A DNA stretch of 44,459 nt. Source: an uncultured Acidobacteriia bacterium. Lineage in GTDB: Bacteria > Acidobacteriota > Terriglobia > Bryobacterales > Bryobacteraceae. The stretch spans positions 1-44,459 of the forward strand of contig CAIYDY010000017.1 of the NCBI GenBank assembly GCA_903925015.1, written 5' to 3'. Below are positions 1-7,075 of the stretch, one piece after another (position 1 is the stretch's first letter; every line of letters begins with the position of its first letter). Made by a program: the position numbers and the translations under genes. Below the pieces are notes generated by a model. The model did not search any database and was not told where the DNA came from. It saw nothing but the letters and a program-made list of their open reading frames with translations.

Positions 1-1368
1 CAGAAACACAAGTACCTACCGCGTCTTTCGTCGGCGGAACTAATCGGTGCCTATTGCCTGACCGAGCCCCATGCCGGATCCGATTCCCTGGCCGCGAAGA
101 CCAAGGCCGTCCTTTCGGCTGACGGCACCCATTACGTTCTGAACGGCCAAAAAGCGTGGATCACCAACGGCGGCCGCGCGGACCTGTTCACCGTCTTCGC
201 GAAAATCGATGGCGAGAAGTTTACTGCGTTCCTGGTCGAGCGCGCCTTCGGTGGCGTGACCAACGGCAAGGAAGAGCACAAGATGGGGATCAAGGGCAGC
301 TCCACCACGGTCGTCAACTTCGACGACGTGAAGGTGCCTATCGAGAATCTCCTGGGTGAGATCGGCCGCGGCCACATCATCGCGTTCAACATTCTGAATC
401 TGGGCCGATTGAAGCTGGGTCCGTCCGGTGTGGGTGGGTCCAAGGCTGCGCTGGCCACCTCCATCGGCTACGCCAAGCAGCGAAAGGCGTTCGGGACGGA
501 GATCGCGAATTTCGGCATGATCCAGCACAAGCTGGCCGAGATGGCGATCCGCACCTTCGCCGCCGAATCCATGACGTACCGCGTGGAAGGCATGATCAAC
601 GGCCATATGGAGGGCTTCTCCTGGGCCGAACCGAACGCGGCATTCGTGATGATGAAGGCCATCGAGGAATTCGCCGCCGAGTGCTCCATGGTCAAGGTGT
701 TTGCGACCGAGGTGCTCGATTACTGCGTCGACGAAGCGGTTCAGGTGCATGGCGGAAATGGCTATTCGTCGGAATACCCGGTGGAACGCGGTTACCGCGA
801 TTCGCGCATCAATCGGATTTTTGAAGGCACCAACGAAATCAACCGGCTGCTGGCCAGCGGCACCATCGTCAAGCGCGCCGCCGCCGGACGCATTCCCTTG
901 ATGCAGAAGGCCAAGGCGCTGGTCGGCGAAATCATGTCCGGACCCGACGCCACCGAATACGCCTCCGAAGAGGCCCGCCTCGTTGCCAACGCCAAAAAGG
1001 TGGCTTTGTTGTTGCTCGCGCGCGTGTTTGAGAAATTCGGCACGGCTATGGACAAGCAGCAGGAGGCGATGGCGGGCATTACGGACGTTCTGATGGAATT
1101 GTTCGCCATGGAATCGTCGCTCCTGCGGGTCCAGAAGACGGGGAACAAGGGTACGGGGGCCGAGATGTGCGCAGTGTACCTTCGAGATGCCATGCTGCGG
1201 ATCGATGCTTCGTCCACCACCGTGCTGGCCGCTTGTTCCGATGGCGATGCCCTCCGCACCGACATGAAGATTCTGCGCCGGTTCACCAAGTTCGACCCGG
1301 TCAACACGATCGCCCTGCGGCGCGGCATCGCGGCACGGTTGATCGCAGCCGGCCACTATGTCGTCTGA
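1..1368 (+). CDS. Acyl-CoA dehydrogenase, 5'-truncated by window edge
   Basis: This FAD flavoprotein would oxidise acyl-CoA to trans-2-enoyl-CoA in beta-oxidation. The frame is open from base 1, so the start lies outside the window; 455 codons are visible. The middle-domain motif CLTEPHAGSD sits near codon 20. The C-terminal helical domain has QVHGGNGY followed by RIFEGTNEI, in which Glu at visible codon 275 matches the catalytic base of the family. About 170 further residues follow, as in the long (about 600-residue) VLCAD/ACAD9/B. subtilis FadE-like members rather than the short 380-residue class. The 3' end overlaps the next gene by 11 bases, suggesting co-transcription. Chain-length specificity cannot be read from the sequence. 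Confidence 0.93.
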   Translation, partial: QKHKYLPRLSSAELIGAYCLTEPHAGSDSLAAKTKAVLSADGTHYVLNGQKAWITNGGRADLFTVFAKIDGEKFTAFLVERAFGGVTNGKEEHKMGIKGSSTTVVNFDDVKVPIENLLGEIGRGHIIAFNILNLGRLKLGPSGVGGSKAALATSIGYAKQRKAFGTEIANFGMIQHKLAEMAIRTFAAESMTYRVEGMINGHMEGFSWAEPNAAFVMMKAIEEFAAECSMVKVFATEVLDYCVDEAVQVHGGNGYSSEYPVERGYRDSRINRIFEGTNEINRLLASGTIVKRAAAGRIPLMQKAKALVGEIMSGPDATEYASEEARLVANAKKVALLLLARVFEKFGTAMDKQQEAMAGITDVLMELFAMESSLLRVQKTGNKGTGAEMCAVYLRDAMLRIDASSTTVLAACSDGDALRTDMKILRRFTKFDPVNTIALRRGIAARLIAAGHYVV

Positions 1369-1819
1369 TCCGGGAATCCGGCCGCGCATCGTATTGGCGG
1401 TCGGATTGCCCGGCTCGGGGAAATCAACTTATTTCCGCAAGCTGGGCGTAACGCCGATTTCCAGCGATTCCATCCGACTCCTGCTGGCGGATGACGAAAC
1501 CGACCAGTCCATCCACGGCCGGGTCTTCGCAACCGTGCGCTTTCTCCTGCAGCAACGGATTGAACTGGGGCGGCCCGCAACTTACGTGGACGCGACAAAT
1601 CTGACGCGGCGCGACCGGCGGATGTACATCAAGATCGCGCGGGAGAACAACTGCCGTTTGGAGGCGTTGTGTTTCGAGACGCCGCTCGCAATCTGCAAGG
1701 CGCGGAATGCGCAACGCCAGCGTGTAGTGCCGGACCAAATCCTTGACCTGATGGCGGCGAAATATGTGCCGCCCTCGACCGAGGAAGGTTTCGACGCCGT
1801 CGTGCGGGTACCGGTCTAG
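1358..1819 (+). CDS. Small P-loop kinase, polynucleotide-kinase-like
   Basis: A 153-residue ATP-binding protein. It has a clear Walker A loop, GLPGSGKST, at about residues 16-24. A later VDATNLTRRDRR segment is typical of T4 polynucleotide-kinase-like AAA_33 proteins, where Asp and Arg residues contact substrate or phosphate. It covers one kinase domain with no added phosphatase or ligase domain. The ATG start overlaps the end of the acyl-CoA dehydrogenase by 11 bases, so the two are probably translated from one message. Its TAG stop overlaps the stop of the convergent protease gene by 3 bases. The substrate (nucleic acid 5'-OH or a small molecule) is unknown. Confidence 0.8.
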   Translation: MSSDPGIRPRIVLAVGLPGSGKSTYFRKLGVTPISSDSIRLLLADDETDQSIHGRVFATVRFLLQQRIELGRPATYVDATNLTRRDRRMYIKIARENNCRLEALCFETPLAICKARNAQRQRVVPDQILDLMAAKYVPPSTEEGFDAVVRVPV

Positions 1820-3879
1820 TCCCGCGGCCTCGGATGATTCATGGTGATCCGCGCGCTCGTCCTCAGTTCCCCGTCAAGGTAACCTTTGACCGAAATTGCG
1901 GCCGGAGGTACCCCGTTGGCGTGGAACGGGACGCTCACGGGCTGCGGAAGGTTGTCCGGAGTCAGCGTCAGGACTGGACTGGTATCCATATCCAACACAA
2001 AATCCACCCTGTCCAAACCCGTCGTAACCACGTGGATTTCCGTGGCTTCCGCCCGCATCACAGCTCCGGACAATTCGATACGGTGAACTTCCATCCCGGC
2101 CAGGGTGTCGCAGGCAAACGAGACCAGATCGCTCGGCACCGCATTCCCATGCTCCTGGAGTAAGTCATTGAGCGTCTTGGCGCGGATGATATCCGGTTCC
2201 ACGCCAACATCCTCAATCGGAACGCCAAGATTCGGCACCACCCTGGACGACCTCAGAAACGCCAGGCTCATCGCCGACCCCGGCAAATTCCTCAAGGGTT
2301 GCCCCGATGCGGGCAGCATCGACACCACATCCGAGTAGCTCCACGCGCTTGCACCACCTCCGCCTGTCGATGGATCGGTTCCAATGATGGTTCCAACCGC
2401 GTGGTCCGCGAACCCGCCCGCAAAAATATCCGCCGCACTGTAGGTGGAAGCGTTGACCAAGAGCACAACCGGCCCTTGGTAGGCTTGGAACGGCAGCGAT
2501 TCCGGTGGAGTGATCGGATGCGGGTGGGTTAGCGGACCGTCCGGGAAATCGCCCTTCCTTGCATCTTCCTGATATGGTTCAAGGCCGCTGATAGTGGTTG
2601 TCGATTGGAGGATTTGGCGCAGGGCGGGGGTGCTCGCCAGATGGAAGTTGGCCGGGACGATGCGTCGTGCGGTCAGCATTTGCAGCATCCGCTCAGCCGC
2701 CACGATGTCGCCCCCCGGGTTGTTGCGCAGGTCGACGATGATTCCATCGGGAGCGCTGGTTTGCAAGAGACGCAAGATTCGGGCGAATTCGTTCGGTAGA
2801 TCCACCGAGACCACTGCGGAAGCATTGCGACTGAAGGTCTTGATAGCCATGTACCCGAACCGCTTCGCCGGATTCTCTGCGGCTGCGAGGTTCGCCGGAT
2901 CAAGATTGGCTCTGCCGGGTGTTCCGAGTGGGGTCTGAAACTGGAATACTTCGGGAAAGTGGGAAACTTCCGTCGTTGGGGCACCTTGGTCCCGAAAGCG
3001 TTGCCAACCCCAGAGCATCCCCACCGCAGCCTCGCCGGCTTCCATATCGGGAGGAGCCATGGCTCTTGGTTGAAGGGCTGGATCCGGAAAATCCGCACCG
3101 AGCGAGGTGGCCTTGGCGACACCCCAGGGCACCACCGCGATCCGAGGTGTCGTACTCCCCCGGGGCAGGAAATGGAATGTTTCGGTCTCCTCCTCGAAGG
3201 GCTCGCGCCACCTGGCGGCACCGGAGCTAGCCATCGGACGTACCGTCAGTCGAAGCAGACCTCTCTGCAATTGCGCCGCATCATTGGCTGCCGGGGTTAG
3301 ATTCGCCGCGTGGGCAACGGTCGACATGAAACTGCCGCCGTCGAAGTTCACCAGCTCGACGCCGGGCTCGAAACCATCGATCCCGATGCCGTCCATCGCC
3401 GCTGTCACTACAAAGCGCTTGTTTCCGGTGACCGGATCGTCATAGTAACCGGCGCGGAAAGGGAGAAAGGCGATGCTCCCGCGAAAGAACCTCGGCCGGA
3501 CATACGCTGTGTGCGGATCGCGGACGGTGGCAAGGGCATCCAGTATGGCCAAATGCAGGTCCAGCTCACCCATTATCGGTGGAACCTGGACTGCAGCGTT
3601 TCGCAGCGCCTGCAATTTGGCCACCGGATCCGGCGCGGGGTCCTGTCCCTGGAACAGCTCCTGCTTGAAGGGCAAGTGGGGGTACAGGTTCGTCAACACC
3701 CACAAAACTTGGTCAATCAAAGGCAGCCAGTCGGAATGCTCCAGCAGATCCGGATTTTGCTGGGGATCGACCGCTGAGCGGAGGTAGGGTATCAGGGGTT
3801 GGATCGTCAAATCCGGCACCCCGAGTGCCTCCCGGTTGGCGATCAGCTCTTTCCAAGGGTTGTAGTCGGTGAGGTCCAT
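1816..3879 (-). CDS. S41 family (C-terminal-processing-like) peptidase
   Basis: A 687-residue protein. Its C-terminal half has the S41 fold signatures: DLRNNPGGD (compare DLRGNPGG) and NASTYSAADIFA, where Ser481 aligns with the catalytic serine. The segment that carries the catalytic lysine in classical CtpA proteins reads IGTDPSTGGGGA here, without lysine at the expected place, so it may use the tricorn-like variant or be inactive. No convincing signal peptide or PDZ domain is seen. The frame could extend to a GTG at 3906, but the ATG at 3879 has GGAGG eight bases upstream and is preferred. It lies 45 bases downstream of the PI-PLC-like gene on the same strand and may share its transcript. 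The substrate is unknown. Confidence 0.82.
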   Translation of the reverse strand: MDLTDYNPWKELIANREALGVPDLTIQPLIPYLRSAVDPQQNPDLLEHSDWLPLIDQVLWVLTNLYPHLPFKQELFQGQDPAPDPVAKLQALRNAAVQVPPIMGELDLHLAILDALATVRDPHTAYVRPRFFRGSIAFLPFRAGYYDDPVTGNKRFVVTAAMDGIGIDGFEPGVELVNFDGGSFMSTVAHAANLTPAANDAAQLQRGLLRLTVRPMASSGAARWREPFEEETETFHFLPRGSTTPRIAVVPWGVAKATSLGADFPDPALQPRAMAPPDMEAGEAAVGMLWGWQRFRDQGAPTTEVSHFPEVFQFQTPLGTPGRANLDPANLAAAENPAKRFGYMAIKTFSRNASAVVSVDLPNEFARILRLLQTSAPDGIIVDLRNNPGGDIVAAERMLQMLTARRIVPANFHLASTPALRQILQSTTTISGLEPYQEDARKGDFPDGPLTHPHPITPPESLPFQAYQGPVVLLVNASTYSAADIFAGGFADHAVGTIIGTDPSTGGGGASAWSYSDVVSMLPASGQPLRNLPGSAMSLAFLRSSRVVPNLGVPIEDVGVEPDIIRAKTLNDLLQEHGNAVPSDLVSFACDTLAGMEVHRIELSGAVMRAEATEIHVVTTGLDRVDFVLDMDTSPVLTLTPDNLPQPVSVPFHANGVPPAAISVKGYLDGELRTSARITMNHPRPRD

Positions 3880-3924
3880 CGGGGCGTCCTCCCTGGAAGC
3901 CTCCACCCAGTCTAGACCTTGTCC

Positions 3925-5037
3925 CTAGCGTGGTTCGAGGAGAGCGGGCCCGGTACACGCCTTCGAACCGATTACCGGATTGCAGCGTGCGATGCCGGTT
4001 TCAAATTGCACCGAGAATCCGGAGGGTGCGCGCTCGCCAAACGGATAGTCGGTACTGAGCAATTGCGCACCTCCGTTTAGAGCGGCATCGCGCCGCGTGG
4101 TGTCGTTTGCTCGGACAGCCGCAGGACCCCCATCGGTCATGGTCCGAATCAGGTATCCCTTTTTCACCAGCGTCGGGATATCTCCCGTTTTACCATTGTC
4201 CGCCGTGGGAAGCGGGTTGTTCATTTGGATGAAAGCCGCGTCCGCTTGGCCCGGCTGGGCATTGGTAAATAGGACCCTGCCTTCGAGTGACGGATGGCCA
4301 GCCGTATACAGCGGACCAACCCGGCGCTGGTCGAGCAGGAAAACCACCTTACCCCTCGCCTTGTCCAAAGCTGGCCAGCCATCGGAAAGCACAGCCTCCT
4401 CCAACGTCTTGTGCTTGCCGCGCACGTCGTCCGGCGTGATCATCTCGGCAGGAGCAAAGACGGACCGAATCTCGCCATCCAGTGCGTCAAAGGTGGCAGT
4501 GGTTAGCTTTTCGGGTTGAACCATGTAGTCGGCCCGAGGATTCTGGTCCTTGTTTTCGATCAAGATGTAGATGGGAAGGTGCCCGGTATGCGCCTTCGAC
4601 CAGTCCCGAACCACTTTCAGGCATTGGATGAAAGGCTGGCAATTGCTCCGATAATCCAAATCCTGCACGTGGAGGACCTTAAAACCGGGCTTTTTCATGA
4701 CTCCCGTGGGGTCGAAAGGGGGGTCCGCCGGAAGACCCGCTTTGGCCACCTGCGCGGGGCCCGCCGGATTGGCAAATAGACCCCCATTGGTATCGCCGTA
4801 GACATCGATTTCGATCTGCCGGACGCCGGCCGAGAGTTGCTGTTCAAGCGGCGGATGCCGGTAGTCGAGGGCGTCGTAAACGGCAGGATTCGACTTCTTC
4901 AGCAGCGCCGACTCGCTGGCGGCGATTCCGGCATGGTAGCTATTGTGGCTGCCGACCACCTGAATATCCGTCATGCGGAGGGGTTGCTGGGCGAGCGCCG
5001 AAATGGCGCCGGTAAACAGAAGGAAGTTGCGGAGCAT
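3925..5037 (-). CDS. Secreted Ca2+-dependent PI-PLC-like phosphodiesterase
   Basis: A 370-residue exported protein with a short hydrophobic signal peptide (MLRNFLLFTGAISALAQQ). The mature part starts with VGSHNSYH, where His31 matches the first catalytic histidine of phosphatidylinositol-specific phospholipase C-type TIM barrels. IEIDVYGD supplies likely metal-ligand Glu76/Asp78, and HVQD (His123) supplies the second histidine. The pattern resembles the bacterial Ca2+-dependent PLC-C1 family, but the true substrate (lipid, teichoic-acid-like or other phosphodiester) cannot be read from the sequence. The frame runs back to a TTG at 5079; the ATG at 5037 is chosen because it begins the signal peptide, although no strong ribosome-binding site is seen. 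It is divergent from the mazEF-like pair. Confidence 0.82.
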   Translation of the reverse strand: MLRNFLLFTGAISALAQQPLRMTDIQVVGSHNSYHAGIAASESALLKKSNPAVYDALDYRHPPLEQQLSAGVRQIEIDVYGDTNGGLFANPAGPAQVAKAGLPADPPFDPTGVMKKPGFKVLHVQDLDYRSNCQPFIQCLKVVRDWSKAHTGHLPIYILIENKDQNPRADYMVQPEKLTTATFDALDGEIRSVFAPAEMITPDDVRGKHKTLEEAVLSDGWPALDKARGKVVFLLDQRRVGPLYTAGHPSLEGRVLFTNAQPGQADAAFIQMNNPLPTADNGKTGDIPTLVKKGYLIRTMTDGGPAAVRANDTTRRDAALNGGAQLLSTDYPFGERAPSGFSVQFETGIARCNPVIGSKACTGPALLEPR

Positions 5038-5087
5038 CACTACCGAGCGTAGCGGAGGAATGCTGCATGGTGATGACAAGACGCCGG

Positions 5088-5116
5088 TTGACAGGGGTGG
5101 GAGGAATCATCATACT
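5088..5116 (+). promoter_or_regulatory. Promoter for the mazEF-like operon, probably leaderless
   Basis: A perfect -35 hexamer TTGACA (5088-5093) is followed, after 17 bases, by CATACT (5111-5116), a 4/6 match to the -10 consensus. Transcription would begin near 5123, essentially at the antitoxin ATG (5125). The GGGAGG upstream is about 20 bases from the ATG, too far to serve as a ribosome-binding site, which fits leaderless translation. The start site is inferred. Confidence 0.5.
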
Positions 5117-5124
5117 TTCTGTAT

Positions 5125-5358
5125 ATGACCCAAAAAATCGCGGTCACGTTGGATGATCGGACTGTCGCGAATCTGGACCGCTGGGTCCGGGCGGGACACT
5201 ACCCAAACCGAAGCCGGGCTCTGCAAATGGCAGCCGACCTCCTGATCGAACGGGAGACCCGGAGCCGACTGTCGCTGGAGCTTGCGAAGCTCGACCCAAA
5301 GGCGGAACAGGCGATGGCGGAGAATGGCCTCGGAGACGAATCGTGGCCGGAATATTGA
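5125..5358 (+). CDS. Antitoxin, ribbon-helix-helix type (MazE/ParD-like)
   Basis: A 77-residue protein. Its N-terminal part (KIAVTLDDRTVANLDRWV, then NRSRALQMAADLL) has the beta strand and two helices of a MetJ/Arc ribbon-helix-helix DNA-binding domain. The acidic C-terminal tail ending in DESWPEY is typical of the toxin-neutralising part. It precedes and overlaps a MazF-like toxin gene by 16 bases, the usual type II antitoxin-toxin order. The protein probably binds and inhibits the toxin and represses its own promoter. The promoter arrangement suggests a leaderless message. Confidence 0.88.
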   Translation: MTQKIAVTLDDRTVANLDRWVRAGHYPNRSRALQMAADLLIERETRSRLSLELAKLDPKAEQAMAENGLGDESWPEY

Positions 5359-5678
5359 GGGGCGAAATCTACTGGGCAGACCTGAATCCTGTCCGGGGAC
5401 ACGGGCAGGCGGGGCTGCGTCCCGTCGTGATCCTCAGCAACGATCTTTTCAACCGGCACTCGGGAACCGTCATTGCGATGGCCATCACGAGCCAACAACA
5501 AAGGGTCGGCCTGCCGCTGGCGCTGCAACTGGATGGTGCCAGTCTCCCGCGAGCGTCGTGGGTCAAAATTTCTCAAGTTCGGACCATTTCGGTGGAGCGG
5601 TTGGGAAAACGGATGGGGGAGGTGGGCCCGGAGCAAATGTCACAGCTCACGAATAGCTTGGTTGAGTTGATTACGTAA
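5343..5678 (+). CDS. mazF: MazF/PemK-family mRNA interferase toxin
   Basis: An 111-residue toxin. It begins with GEIYWADLNPVRGHGQAG followed by RPVVILSND, the conserved N-terminal strand-loop of MazF/PemK endoribonucleases. A TSQQQRVGLPL segment and the C-terminal VRTISVERLGKRMG are also family-typical. The enzyme should cleave mRNA at short recognition sequences unless bound by the upstream antitoxin. The start is GTG at 5343, inside the antitoxin gene, giving a 16-base overlap and implying translational coupling that keeps toxin production below antitoxin. The length is normal and no inactivating change is seen. Cleavage specificity cannot be predicted. Confidence 0.93.
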   Translation: MAGILRGEIYWADLNPVRGHGQAGLRPVVILSNDLFNRHSGTVIAMAITSQQQRVGLPLALQLDGASLPRASWVKISQVRTISVERLGKRMGEVGPEQMSQLTNSLVELIT

Positions 5679-5679
5679 A

Positions 5680-5700
5680 CCCCTTGGGGGTCATACCCCC
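5680..5700 (+). other. Two overlapping, mutually exclusive G/C hairpins
   Basis: Immediately after the toxin stop codon, CCCCTTGGGG (5680-5689) overlaps GGGGGTCATACCCCC (5686-5700), a 5-bp stem with a 5-base loop. Only one can form at a time because they share the G run. There is no T tract, so this is not a standard intrinsic terminator, but it could slow or end transcription before the esterase gene. Confidence 0.4.
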
Positions 5701-5770
5701 GCCCGCGCGTGTCGATCTGCGTTCGGCCCATCCGACCTGTGATAGGCTCGGAACCGTCAAAGGAGTTTTC

Positions 5771-6982
5771 ATGTTCCCCCGCACCATCCGAACGATCCAA
5801 GTCGCCATAGCTGCTCTCACAGTTTCCACCGCCCTCGTCGCCCAAGCCCCGGCACCCGCAGCCGCACCTCCTGCCGCCGGACGCGGTCCCCAGGGCCCGG
5901 TCGTCACCTCACCCGAAGTTCTGCCGGACCACCGCATCGTCTTCCGCATCCTCGCGCCGAACGCCACCACGGTAGCGTTGCGCGGTGCCGACATTCCTCA
6001 GTTGGCCGGGGGCCGAGGGGCACCACCGAATCCCGCCGCCACCTTGACCAAGGCGGAAAACGGCGTTTGGGAAACCACCATCGGTCCCGTCGATCCCGGT
6101 TCCTACCGCTACACGTTCGCAGTCAACGGCGTGGCTGTAATTGACCCCCGCAATCCTGCCATCAGTGAATCCAACACCAACGTCTGGAGTCTCGTGGTCG
6201 TCCCCGGGTCGGACGTCCAGGACACCAAAGAGGTCCCGCATGGTGCCGTCTCCGCAATCACCTACCACTCCTCCGCGCTGGGCAAATTCCGTCGCATGCA
6301 TGTTTACACGCCGCCCGGCTACGAAGCGGGCAACCAGAAGTACCCCGTCTTCTACCTCCTGCACGGTGCCGGGGATTCCGATGAAGCTTGGACCTCGGTC
6401 GGGCGCGCCGGATTCATCCTTGACAACTTGATTGCGGCGAAAAAGGCCAAGCCGATGATCGTCGTGATGCCTGCCGGCCACACCAGCCAGGTGCAAGGTG
6501 GAGGCGGACGTGGTCCTGCAACCGCCGGGGGTCCACCTCCCCGCGACGAATTCACTGAGGACTTCGTCACCGACATCATGCCCTACGTCGAGAAAAACTA
6601 TCGGACCGTCAACGACCGCGCACACCGTGCGATCGCCGGCCTCTCCATGGGCGGCAGCCAGACGATGAACGTCGCCTTCCTGCATCTGGACAAGTTCTCC
6701 CAGATCGGCGTCTTCAGTTCCGGCATTCTGGGCGGCGGCGGGGCCGAGGCGTGGGAAAAAGCCCACCTCGCAAACCTCGACAATGCCTCCCTCAAGAAGG
6801 GTCTGAAAACGGTCTGGTTCAGCACCGGCGTGAATGACTCCCTGATCACCAACAGCAAATCCACCGTGGAATTGCTCAACAAGCACGGCTTCCAGGCTAC
6901 GTTCAAGGAAAGTCCCGGAGCCCACACCTGGATCAACTGGCGGAATTATCTGACCGAGTTCGCCCCCGGCCTTTTCCAGTAA
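5771..6982 (+). CDS. Secreted esterase D/enterochelin-esterase-like alpha/beta hydrolase
   Basis: A 403-residue exported enzyme. It has a signal peptide (residues 1 to about 25), an Ala/Pro-rich linker, an E-set/CBM48-like Ig domain (about 45-150, with WETTIGPVDPGSYRYTF) and a C-terminal alpha/beta hydrolase. YPVFYLLHGAGDSDEAW forms the oxyanion region, GLSMGG carries the nucleophile Ser292, and GAHTWINWR carries the likely catalytic His385. The pattern matches feruloyl/acetyl-xylan esterases of the Fes/esterase D group. A GGGGRGPATAGGPPP insert lies before the nucleophile. The ATG at 5771 is chosen over an upstream in-frame GTG because AAAGGAG precedes it and the signal peptide begins there. 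The natural ester substrate is unknown; plant polysaccharide side chains are a plausible guess. Confidence 0.87.
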   Translation: MFPRTIRTIQVAIAALTVSTALVAQAPAPAAAPPAAGRGPQGPVVTSPEVLPDHRIVFRILAPNATTVALRGADIPQLAGGRGAPPNPAATLTKAENGVWETTIGPVDPGSYRYTFAVNGVAVIDPRNPAISESNTNVWSLVVVPGSDVQDTKEVPHGAVSAITYHSSALGKFRRMHVYTPPGYEAGNQKYPVFYLLHGAGDSDEAWTSVGRAGFILDNLIAAKKAKPMIVVMPAGHTSQVQGGGGRGPATAGGPPPRDEFTEDFVTDIMPYVEKNYRTVNDRAHRAIAGLSMGGSQTMNVAFLHLDKFSQIGVFSSGILGGGGAEAWEKAHLANLDNASLKKGLKTVWFSTGVNDSLITNSKSTVELLNKHGFQATFKESPGAHTWINWRNYLTEFAPGLFQ

Positions 6983-6998
6983 GTGCCTTCGGGCCTGT

Positions 6999-7007
6999 TG
7001 TGATAAT
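6999..7007 (+). promoter_or_regulatory. Extended -10 promoter element before the PQQ-propeller gene
   Basis: TG-T-GATAAT (6999-7007) matches an extended -10 element (TGN plus a 5/6 match to TATAAT) about 70 bases before the ATG at 7076. No good -35 is seen, which is tolerated by extended -10 promoters. The strand is right for the downstream gene. Confidence 0.35.
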
Positions 7008-7075
7008 CTACGAGCGGATCGGACCGCGAACTCAATGCTAAATCATTGACCAGTCGGTCCTGTCCCTTCGTAGCC

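Noticed and set aside
40-1389. A 449-codon minus-strand open frame across the acyl-CoA dehydrogenase gene
   Set aside because: It mirrors a well-supported gene in high-GC DNA and its protein (His/Gly/Arg-rich) shows no recognisable motif; it is an antisense shadow.
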